A stretch of DNA of 64,000 bases from Pseudoips prasinana (Eukaryota > Arthropoda > Insecta > Lepidoptera > Nolidae). Below the pieces are notes generated by a model that did no database searches, was not told the DNA's origin, and saw nothing but the letters and a program-made list of their open reading frames with translations. The stretch covers positions 29,920,001 to 29,984,000 of the forward strand of contig OX621247.1 of the NCBI GenBank assembly GCA_951640165.1, given 5' to 3'. Positions 1 through 9,600 of the stretch are shown here, in pieces. Both the position numbers and the translations under genes were made by a program. How positions within the stretch are numbered: the first letter of the stretch is position 1; each line of letters begins with the position of its first letter.

Positions 1-219
1 TTCGATTTCTTAAATGGCGTTCAAGTAAATAAAGGTTAAAAATGACTTAATCAATCGTTAAATCGGCTTCAAAGTTGACAATCAATTCCGGACTATTTAC
101 GACGTCACATGTGCTCATGGAAGCCGATTTAACGATTGATTAAGTCATTTTAAACCTTTATTTATTTGAAAGCCATTTAAGAAATCGATGTTCGGTGACT
201 TAGCCGGTAGAGCCCCTGA
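1..219. repeat. Palindromic foldback element, copy 1 (cut by window edge)
   Basis: The left part (TTCTTAAATGGCGTTCAA, then TAAATAAAGGTT) returns as reverse complement at about 120-195, so two arms of roughly 70-80 bases flank a short centre. The right end reads GGTAGAGCCCCTG. A second copy lies at 51384-51677. No coding capacity, so a non-autonomous MITE-like element. The left terminus is outside the window. Confidence 0.8.
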
Positions 220-250
220 TGGCCGTGTGTGAATTATTATTATTATTATA
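220..250 (+). repeat. SINE-B tail fragment
   Basis: ATGGCCGTGTGTGAATTATT followed by TTA repeats is the 3' end of the SINE-B family (see 25497). Its continuation to the left is cut off by the palindromic element. Confidence 0.6.
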
Positions 251-582
251 TGATCCGGTATCCTATCTACTATGCGGTGTCCATAGCTTATGGGTGCTTG
301 CAATACTGGAGGCATGTCTCACGTGTTGTCCCGTGTCCCTTCCCCCACAAGACCTAACATACCAGTACTCACATACAGATACATGACATTAAATAATTAT
401 GGTTCCATGTAAGATGAACTAGATGGACTTTCCTAACCGTCCTCTTTGATCCAGATACTATTATCATCAGTATATAACCAGTAACTTGTATGCCGGCGTT
501 TATAATGTGCAATAGTAACCTGAGGGTCTATAATGAGTGTCAACCCATCTTAAAATTGATCTCGCTTTCTCCACCATAAGCC
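251..582. other. Non-coding, nothing recognised
   Basis: AT-rich sequence with no ORF, hairpin or family motif that I can support. Confidence 0.5.
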
Positions 583-725
583 ATATAAGATAAGATAAGA
601 TAAATACACTTTATTGTACACCACTTATACATAATAGTTACAAGATCTCAAATAATAATAAAAAGTACAACAGGCGGTCTTATCGCTTACAGCGATCTTA
701 TCCAGTCAACCTTCAGTTGGACTTT
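583..725 (-). mobile_element. LINE 3' end fragment
   Basis: In minus orientation it reads GAT..AAGATCGCTGTAAGCGATAAG, then a GTACAATAAAGTG-type end and AT-rich tail. The same end occurs at 8820-8915, 25010-25135 and 63910-64000. The short TTATC repeats beside it may be the tail or target. No ORF remains. Confidence 0.6.
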
Positions 726-745
726 ATTGTATGGAATTAGGAATG

Positions 746-1326
746 GCCGTAGTTTATGGAGTAAAAATGTGGAATATGATTACTTAAGACTAATAGTGGT
801 ATCTACTTTATAGTAGTCCTACCACTTATTAATTACTACCAATAATTCCATATACAACAGTTATCTAGATTTCATCTGGGACTGCTTTCCGTTATAACGT
901 GCAGTAGTAAAAAGAACATGAACTGACAAGCTGATAGAGGTAATGCCTTCCACATTCACATAAACTTTTTTTATAAATAATAATATCCTGGGACATTGTC
1001 CACACACGGCCATCTGATCATGAAACCAGATAACAGATATACATAAATAAAAAGGTTTTTATTCACGTAGACTATATATTATGTATACTGTATGTGTACC
1101 TTTTGGGTGAACAAAAAGCGTGAAACTCGCGTCATTGTCACCGAATGATTTCCATGAGCTATAACTGTACTGTGTTTAATTAAGCATTTAAATGTTTAAT
1201 ATAAGAATAATATAATTATGTTATCCTAAATAATATTGTATAGAGAAATATTAGATTTTTTGTTTGGTTGTCTGTAATAAGTGTACTCAAAAATTACAAA
1301 GATGGTAAAATTGGATTTTGTTTAAA
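746..1326. other. Non-coding AT-rich DNA with a SINE-B tail remnant
   Basis: At about 980-1045 a minus-strand SINE-B tail is visible (ATCCTGGGACATTGTCCACA, GGCCATCTGATC, AACCAGATAAC). The rest has no recognised feature. Confidence 0.5.
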
Positions 1327-1505
1327 GAAAGCTACATAATTAATCAGTAACAAAGGGTGTATTTTATTTTCAATAGAGTTAGAACCCCCTACAAAAAATA
1401 TAAATTAATATCCAAGGGGATTACATTATTGTAATTTTTGTACGGAGTTCTTATTTTATTGAAAATAAAATACACCCTATGTTACTGGTTAATAATGTAG
1501 CTTTC
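1327..1505. repeat. Inverted-repeat element with ~50-base arms
   Basis: GAAAGCTACAT at the left and ATGTAGCTTTC at the right begin two arms that also share GTGTATTTTATTTTCAATA as reverse complements near 1360 and 1455. The arms are near-perfect and flank about 80 bases. No ORF, so a MITE or foldback element. It lies only 4 bases from the hairpin at 1510. Confidence 0.8.
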
Positions 1506-1509
1506 TATA

Positions 1510-1565
1510 CCAATGGTGTACTTTACGCCATGATACCTTTATCATGGCGTAAAGTACACCATTGG
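1510..1565. repeat. Perfect 26-base inverted repeat, 4-base loop
   Basis: Arms 1510-1535 and 1540-1565 are exact reverse complements (start CCAATGGTGTACTTTACGCC) around the loop CCTT. The structure would extrude as a cruciform or, if transcribed, fold as a small hairpin RNA. No family was recognised. Confidence 0.9.
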
Positions 1566-1918
1566 CAATTTGCCTGTATATGTACCCGTGGATATCCCAG
1601 GTGCAAATATGATTAAAGGAAGTTTATAACTATGAAATCAATTTGAAAATAAAATGCCAACATTATTCGATATACATTTTATTACAAAAAATCGCAAATA
1701 ATAGTTTTTAGTCGACTGCGGTCGAAATAAACTTTTGCTTGACATTAAAGCTATAAAAGTAAAAAATCTATGTACAAAAGTGCTCTACCAGGTACTAACA
1801 TACGAGAAGCCTACTTTCCTGTTTCCGAGATCATGAGGAAAACATGAACTTTACATTAAAAAGCCATAATAATACATAGAATATTTACAAAATAATTATC
1901 ATACAAAATATTTACATA
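1566..1918. other. Non-coding AT-rich stretch
   Basis: I see no ORF, terminal repeat or known repeat motif here. Confidence 0.5.
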
Positions 1919-2055
1919 CCGTAAAATGGGGTGATTAGAAACAAGGGGGGTGAATAGGGAAAGTATACATACAAAAGTAACAACATTTTACTTTTGAATG
2001 GATACGGTCCCTATTGCAATTCAACCCCGGTGTTTCCATTCACTCCGTTTTACAG
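1919..2055. mobile_element. MITE with TA target duplication (Tc1/mariner-like)
   Basis: The ends CCGTAAAATGGGGTGATTAG and its approximate reverse complement (ending CACTCCGTTTTACAG) form imperfect terminal repeats of about 48 bases. TA dinucleotides at 1917-1918 and 2056-2057 flank it. The 137-base length, lack of ORF and TA flanks fit a non-autonomous Tc1/mariner element. Confidence 0.75.
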
Positions 2056-2359
2056 TAGTTAAAAAGTCTTATAGCCTGTTTACACTTTGTTAAGTTGAAC
2101 TTGCAAATAAGATGTGACTACACTTCTCACTCGTTAGCTCTTTCTTATAAAGTACTGTAATAGCAAGCGGTTTAACTCTTTAGCACTTAGTTTCCCAGAG
2201 GTATCCAAGAATCTTAGAACAAATACTCGGCTAAGTATGACTTGGATTTGAATTTGGCTTCCAAGGACTCTTTGCCTTTTGACTATTAAGTCATATACTT
2301 TGTCTTGTCAACAAGTTTGTTTGTTGTGTCTATGGTGCACGATTCATCCTCATATTGTA

Positions 2360-2494
2360 CAAACGCCAGCTCATCAAGGTAGCCCAATCTGTCAATTTTT
2401 CCCAATTGAAAGTAAACTTTATGCTTAAGTGATAAAGTTGAAAATCTATAAAAGAAATTTGATAGATTGGCGTAGCTGGATGTGCTGGCGTTTG
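2360..2494. mobile_element. MITE family M2, copy 1
   Basis: Ends CAAACGCCAGCTCATCAAGG and ..CTGGATGTGCTGGCGTTTG form inverted repeats of about 45 bases, including AATCTGTCAATTTT. TA flanks at 2358-2359 and 2495-2496 suggest a mariner-type target duplication. Other copies are at 41186 and 57282. Confidence 0.8.
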
Positions 2495-2496
2495 TA

Positions 2497-2757
2497 CCTC
2501 ATTCTATCGTACACAATAGATGTTCGTCGTTCGTTACAACTCTTAGTATTTAACGGAGAATTTGAAACACATTAAATTCCTAAAGTCATAAGTGATGGTG
2601 TGTAACAAAATGTGAACAAGCCATTACTTAATATTATACATCTAAGTGTCATGGTTGTTTCGGTGTAAAATTATTCATACATACATAAATTTAACTAAAT
2701 AGGTTACAAAATGTATAAAATAAATATTTAAAAATATTAAAATATTTCAAAATGGCG
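2497..2757. other. Non-coding AT-rich stretch
   Basis: No feature recognised. It would be 3' flank of the ORF at 2758-3120 if that ORF is real. Confidence 0.5.
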
Positions 2758-3120
2758 TCAGGCTTCATCGTGATTGCACTTTATCCCTAACTTTTCGCAC
2801 TGTTCATAAATTATGTCTGCATCATTGAAATGCGCTTCATTTATGTATTCCCTATTTTTTAAGACTCTGTATTTTGTACGCCACACATATTTAGAATACG
2901 TTATGTTCTGCAAATAAAATACACCACATACTGCCGTCCAATCACTTAAATGCCGTTTCAGAAAAGAATGTATCAAGGTAAAAGCCACTTTATTACATTT
3001 GTACAGAGTAGTATTAACCCTGGCAAATTTCAGTATATTACGGCTTTTTAGCATATGTACGGCAGCATACCAAACATCTAACGTATCATTTTGACTTCCT
3101 ATATTTAATGATACAGACAC
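2758..3120 (-). CDS. Hypothetical protein, possible terminal exon
   Basis: An open frame of 120 codons ends in TGA at 2758. The only in-frame ATG lies about 22 codons inside (MLKSRNILKF), giving 98 residues; the longer frame starts at GTG. An acceptor-like TTAAATATAG lies near the 5' end, so this could also be the last exon of a gene. The product would be soluble and basic, with scattered Cys, Trp and Tyr, and ends EQCEKLGIKCNHDEA. I recognise no domain and no signal peptide. It lies about 315 bases downstream of, and on the same strand as, the cuticle-like gene. It does not overlap any repeat I could identify, which mildly favours a host exon. A chance ORF is a real alternative. Confidence 0.3.
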   Translation of the reverse strand: MSVSLNIGSQNDTLDVWYAAVHMLKSRNILKFARVNTTLYKCNKVAFTLIHSFLKRHLSDWTAVCGVFYLQNITYSKYVWRTKYRVLKNREYINEAHFNDADIIYEQCEKLGIKCNHDEA

Positions 3121-3434
3121 GACTTATAAAGAGATACTCTCACAACTATATCTAAATTAAACTAAATCACATAATACGTTCTGACTTCATACAAAATCCT
3201 TATGAAAATGCCTTTACATAAACATTTTGGCTTACGTTCCTTCAATGATAGACTTTTGTCAATTTTGATCACAAATATACAAAAAAAAAAACTTAGAAAG
3301 TGTCAAGGGCTATGTATTCTTCCACTGAAAGGGAATTAATACAAAATCCCTAGAACGAACTTTCATCTCAATCAATCAAAGAAAAACATCGAATTTTAAA
3401 AACATCCATCATTGAATGACGTGAATATTGCAGT

Positions 3435-3629
3435 TTACCATCCGTATTTGGAGTGCAGTCCACTGTGAAGGCCAGAGTGGAGTCCGTGGAAACCATGGGA
3501 ATGAGCTTCATGGACGAGGGGTCCGCTTACAACCGACTTGACGACAGGGACGGCCACTGGGGCGGGAACGGGAACTGCTACAGGCTTGGGGACCGCCACG
3601 GGGTAGGGCTGGGGAACGGGTACTCCGAC
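3435..3629 (-). CDS. Cuticle-like gene, exon 4
   Basis: 64 codons plus TAA. The acceptor reads TACATCCACAG before GTC. The VP repeats continue ([20 protein letters not shown]), then the tail [20 protein letters not shown] and KYGW. I saw no clear AATAAA within 150 bases downstream. Confidence 0.9.
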   Translation of the reverse strand, partial: VGVPVPQPYPVAVPKPVAVPVPAPVAVPVVKSVVSGPLVHEAHSHGFHGLHSGLHSGLHSKYGW

Positions 3630-6600
3630 CTGTGGATGTAAAAATATTGAATGAATAACATTTTATTTGAGGTTACTAAAGTACTCGGGTTGCTGTATTT
3701 TACCCAACGCTTGGAATAAATAATACTAATTGTTGAAGCCGCCCAATAGGGCTCTGACATGGCTTAACGACTGTTGCCTTATGGCTACAATCGACAGCTT
3801 AATGTGAAGCACGGAGGCGCTCAGAAATTAAACCACTTTGGTGGTTACCCATGTATGGACTGACCGCGAGTCTTGTTGCTTAACCTCACCGATCACTTGT
3901 AAGTGATTGGTGAGGGCGTCTGGTTATGAGCGTTTCAAAATATTCATTTATTTGACGGACCTGTTGGCGTGGTTGACATATGCTCGCTTTTCTTACCAGA
4001 GGTCGTGGGTTCGATTCTCACCCAGGACAATATTTGGTGGGACTTTTACTTGATTGAGACGGACTTTACTTGACTGTGACTGCCACTATGACTAAGTGAC
4101 AAAAATATTGCATAGAGCTAGCTATAAAGTGACCATTATCTATTGCCAATGAAGGATTACAATTTGAAAGACAATGATACTGAGAAATTTTCTTTTAAGT
4201 CCTACAAGTTATACTAAGTTTACGTTAAAGTGTTTGCGTACCTACCTACATATAAACTGTCAAACAACTTAGTACTCAACTGTCAAGTAACCCGTTCATT
4301 ATGGCACATAGTAGGGTGTGTTGTTCAATTGACCGGCACACTTGATACGAATCGCGGAAGTAAACAAAGTACATTTTATGCTCTAACAACTCTTTAAATC
4401 TATACTGGCCACCCAGGGTTGCCCACGATTCTATGCAACTCCAACTTAATTTATTTACAGTATCCCCTTGCTTGTTTTTAAATAAATAATCAATATAAAT
4501 GGGAGAACATTTTCTTTCCAGTAGATATTCTTTACACTACCTAGACCCAGAATACATGTGAACCAGTTGTCCAGTGCAGGAATCGAACCCAAAACACGTG
4601 AACGTCGAGGTAGTGGCGTGGTGACTGATTTGTCTACAATACCATATGCAGATATTATTAATCAATTCCATATCATAAATGTATTTTTTTTTAATATCAG
4701 AGGACGACAAACGGGCAAGTGGGTCACCTGATGGTAAGTGATCACCGCCGCAACACCGGAGGCGTCGCGGGTGCGTTGACGGCCTTTTAAAGTCAGCTAA
4801 CAAGTGTTGCTGACCCTTCCACCACCCCAAGGAGTTCTGGCGACCTTACTCACACTCGGAAACACCGGTATATATGCTACCCGGATAGCTTCGCGCCAAA
4901 GTTCCATCATTGGAATATGTCTCTATGAACCGTGCTATCTATGAACAGAATATTTCCCAAATATATATTTTTTTTATGCTGGATGGGTTTGCGCTTGACC
5001 ACGATCTCACCTGATGGCAAGTGAAGATGTTGTCGAAGGTGGATCACGCGTACTTACAAGATGCGGCGTATGATGCCTTTTCAATCTAGCTTTGAATAAA
5101 GCCATGTTGTATGAGTCTGGAAACACGTCGTTCGGGAGGGTGTTCCACTGCTTAGCCGTGCGTATGATGAAGGAGGAAGCAAAGCGCTTCGTACGGCATA
5201 ATAGGATGGTTACCTGTTTGATGACGGGTACAGGGACGGCATGGTGTACTGGGTAGGGCACGGGCCTGTCTACGGGGACGGCAACGTGCTTTTCTACCGT
5301 TACTGGGTATGGTCTGGGCACTGGGACAGCGTAGGGGCGGTCCACGGGGTACGGGACGGCGACCTGAAAGTAGACAAATAAAGTTAATATTTTTATTTTA
5401 CCAAATCGACAAACAAGCGTATGTAGGTAGGTAGGTAGGTACACTTTATTGCATATCACACACACGCGTACATCAACACCTGATGGTAAGCTGTTCCAAG
5501 TGACCATTGACACTTTGCTGATGATTCCACCTTCTCTGTTGAGCATTGGGACACGATGTTAACAAGTGAATGGTACATGTTTAAAAAAAAGAATTTTAAT
5601 TAGGGTGAAAATAAGAGGCTTTGTGGTGACGGCTATAATCATCTAGAATATAATCATCTCATCTCGCGGGGGGCGTAGAAATAGTCCCGAGGGAATACCT
5701 ACCAGAGAACGGGCAGAAGCTTTTTTCTGAAAACAATTACGCCAACCTGCAATTGTGGCATATTCCCCCATACTTTGGGGCGGCTTGTGTCCAGCACTAC
5801 ACATAATTTGGCTGACATGGTGAAAATGTTATCAGATAATACGTCAGACTATAGTTTGTAAGCCTATTCGTCACGCATATTACGCATCTTGCAGAAGGTA
5901 AGTGACAGCAAAATTCCACAGGTGGACCGACACGAAGCCACTGGATCAGGGCATCGCAAGACCGGCCATTGTGGAGATCCTTGGGGTAGGCCTTTGATAA
6001 AATGTGATCATCATCATCCATCGAATATGCGATTGAAAAGGCATTATTGCGCAAATTTCACAATCGATTGGCTTCTATTAAGTCTGTCACGCACCAGGAC
6101 TTTCATACAGCGTTACCCAACAAACATAATGTAACGTATAATCATAGTATTTTTTTATAAAATAGGGTGGCAAACGAGCAATTGGGTCATCTGATGATAA
6201 GTGATCACCTCACACACTGTGACACTCGTAACACCAGAGGAGCCGCAAGTGCATTACCGGCCTCTAAGGAAAGAGTAAGCTCGCTTCTTGCTAAACTGCA
6301 TCATACAATTATAGACCAAACGCTATAGTTTTGGGAATAAGGTGTCCATGGAATCGCCTTAAAATATTATGAAACCTACCTTAACAGGCACAGGGTAGGG
6401 TCTGTCCACAGGAACGGGGTATGGCGCAGGTACAGGCACTCCAACATGTTTCGTCACCGTCGTGTGAACATCAGCCCCCACTATCGCCCCCGATGCATAC
6501 CCAGCCAAGGCGGGGCCAGTCAAGCCATGTCCAACAAAGCCGGGGCCAGCGTAGCCAATTGGGCCACCTATATGGCCTCCAGCTAAATGTCCATGACCTA

Positions 6601-9600
6601 GTGAATATCCGTGGCCGATGAGTGGAGCGCTCAGGCCATAATGTCCTACAAGGCCGCTCCTCTTCTGGACAACTTTACTCGGTTCTGGATCGGCGAGAAC
6701 TGAGGCTGCCAGGAGGAAAACTGCGACCTGGAAAAAAATAAGGTCTATTAGTTTTATGATTTATTTATTTTATGTACACACAGTAAAAAGTAACTACTTT
6801 GTTAATGACAAATAGAGTGCGTTTGAGGAAGAAAATAGAAACAAACGGTTATCTATAATGGCTATTGTGATTGCCCTCTTTGTTTCTCACACTCATGATA
6901 TATGGAACGTATAGCCAAAACGAATGCAGCAGTGTTTACCCTGGTGTCAGAGTTGCCACCCAGTAGGCCTCTGACATTGCTTAACAACTGGTATCTTATG
7001 ACTACAACCTTACCTACCTAACCTACAGCCTAGTTGCTTAACCTCGCCGAACCCTTACGGAGCGGTGAGAACATCTCTTCTATCTCACAATGTGCGTCTG
7101 AAAATATTCATTTATTTGATGGGCCTGTTGGCGTGGTTGGCAAATGCTTACTTTTCACGCCGGAGCTCGTGGGTTCGATTTCCACCCAGGACAGATATTT
7201 GTGTGCATGAACATGTTTGTTTATTACATTAGTTTGGGATCAGATGACTGTGTGTAAATAAGAGAGCGGTGGCTGATAGACAACTCAAAAATTCTGTGTA
7301 TTATGCCCTTGGCCAATCTTTGCTTTCTTACCGCATTACCTCATGGGGTGGTGCACCAAAATGTAGGATGATACAGATAAAGCGGGTTCAAAGGTTCCAT
7401 TCTAAAGGTATCATATTCTCTACCATACCGACACCCTACAACTCTGTTATATAAAGAGGCAAAGGTTCTAACTGTTCGTCAATTATTTATAAAAAACAAA
7501 TTACCAGGATATTATTATATTATTTATAATCTTCTAATAGTATTACATAATTACTTAATATTCCAAAACAATAAGTTCAAGCACCCTATGTAAATCAAGA
7601 GAAAAGGTGCCGAGTACAGTCATTGCCAAAAGTTCTTATAAGTGTGGAACAATGAGTTCGATTACTTTTACTTGTTACGTGATATGAGTTCATCACGTGG
7701 TTAGTATGCACGGCGGAGGGCCAAACGAAATTTGTAGGTGCACAGAATGTTGATGAGGAATGGAAGACCGTGTTATGGCTATTAGGACATGATTGATGAG
7801 TGTTTTGGTTACGTTTTGTGTTGTTTGTTCGCGGGTTCTTGTTGTTGTGCATTATTAATTTTACTTTCGTTATTGGGTAAAGTTGCAATATTGACCCAAA
7901 GTTTTGAAAATTAGTGATTTGGAATGTCTTTTTTTATTGTTTGAAATATACCACCGTCTTGTTTTAAAATTAAATATGCAACATATTATTCGTGATTACT
8001 AAATATAACTAAAACGTAACAAAAATTGTATCAGGAAACAAGTATGAGAATTTTATATGCCTAATATTTATTTCGGTTTTGCATTTGAATCATATACAAA
8101 TGTTTTATTTTAATTCAAGCTACGAATTAAATTATAAAACCTACTCTCAAAATTGAACACAATCTATTTAATAATCCGCAAAAGCCTTATCAGTATTTGA
8201 CATCATAATTAATTATATACATCGATTACTTTTGAGATTCGGGAGTTTAAGTTAATTTAAAAAATTGACCCCGCTTTACTGTTTAAGAGGGATGAATTTT
8301 CAAACATAAGTAAAATTTAAAATTTTACTTATGTATGAGTAATGTCCTTATGATTACAGAAAATTTTAAATTAAAAATGCCAGCTCATTCCACCAGTTTC
8401 CTCGACAAATCGTTCTCTGTACAAAGTGTCCGTCCATGGAATGAGCTTCCAATTACCATACGGCAAGCTAAATTATTGCGTGAATTTAAAAAAACTTTTA
8501 AAGGATCATTATTTATCACTATCAGTTCATCAGTAGTATATCTTCAATGTAATAGATGACTCCTATTACAGTATGTAATATGTATGTATGTATACGATTA
8601 TTTGTAGTTCATGGTATTAGTATATATCTAGTATATTATTTATAAATATTTTAATGTACGTAGTAGAATGCATATTAGAATGTATTTTTTTATATTTATT
8701 GTAGTTTTGTATGTAGTATGTACCCAAGAGTACCTTTATTAAAACGCTCTGTACACCGGCAACTACCCGTAACTGTATCCTTTCTCCTATTTCCTAAGTA
8801 GGTTCTCTGGAAGAGATCACATTTTAGTGATAAGACCGCCATTTGTACTGCTCTCTCTAATGTGTATTGTTCTTGTACTGATAATTTTTTTGGTGTACAA
8901 TAAAGAGTTTAATAATAATAATAATTATTATTATTATCTATTGCCAAAATGAACAAAATACCTTAAACTTTATTCTTCAAAAAAGCAATGGCTAAATTTC
9001 ATGTTATTATAAGCTTTCTCCTTGCTACTTACAATACCCACTCAGAAAGAAATTAAATCTTCATCACGAGTTAATATTATTTGTTGTTTGAAGAACGTCA
9101 TTCAAGCCACCGTGACCAAAAATGCCATTCAAAAGAATTAAACGCGTGGAAAGCTTTTCGAGCGTAATCTCTGAACGAACTTAAGAAATCCACTTATCTT
9201 TTGGTAGATATTTTAAATCTATACTGATTGAAACTGTGAACTACCAGGGCACTAGATTTTTTAAATTTAGTTTTTATAAGTCGACGTTTGCGCTACGGAT
9301 ACATGAATTTCTTGATCGCGGAGGACTTTACAAATATGAAATTTACCGACACAAATCGCACACAGAAATTTGAACGACCATATTATAAGAATCATAATGA
9401 ACCTAAATTATGAGGTCGCTGTGGTAGTAGGGAGATGACCTTAAGCAGTGCAGTCCACTTTGACACCATTTAGAACTCACTTTACAACAATAAACGAAGA
9501 AATGTAAAACACATCTCTTAAAGAGTTTCTGAGTTAGTTATGTAAAAAGAGAGGTAACATAATTAATATTTTTTTACTGTTTTGTATATATAATAGTTGT

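Noticed and set aside
3453..3641. Plus-strand ORF of 62 codons over exon 4
   Set aside because: Shadow of the minus-strand VP-repeat exon, which has splice borders and continues the protein.
6421..6621. Plus-strand ORF over exon 2
   Set aside because: Antisense to the Gly/His-rich exon 2 of the cuticle-like gene.
7595..7888. Minus-strand 97-codon ORF in intron 1
   Set aside because: Low-complexity composition and no family match; on balance a chance frame.
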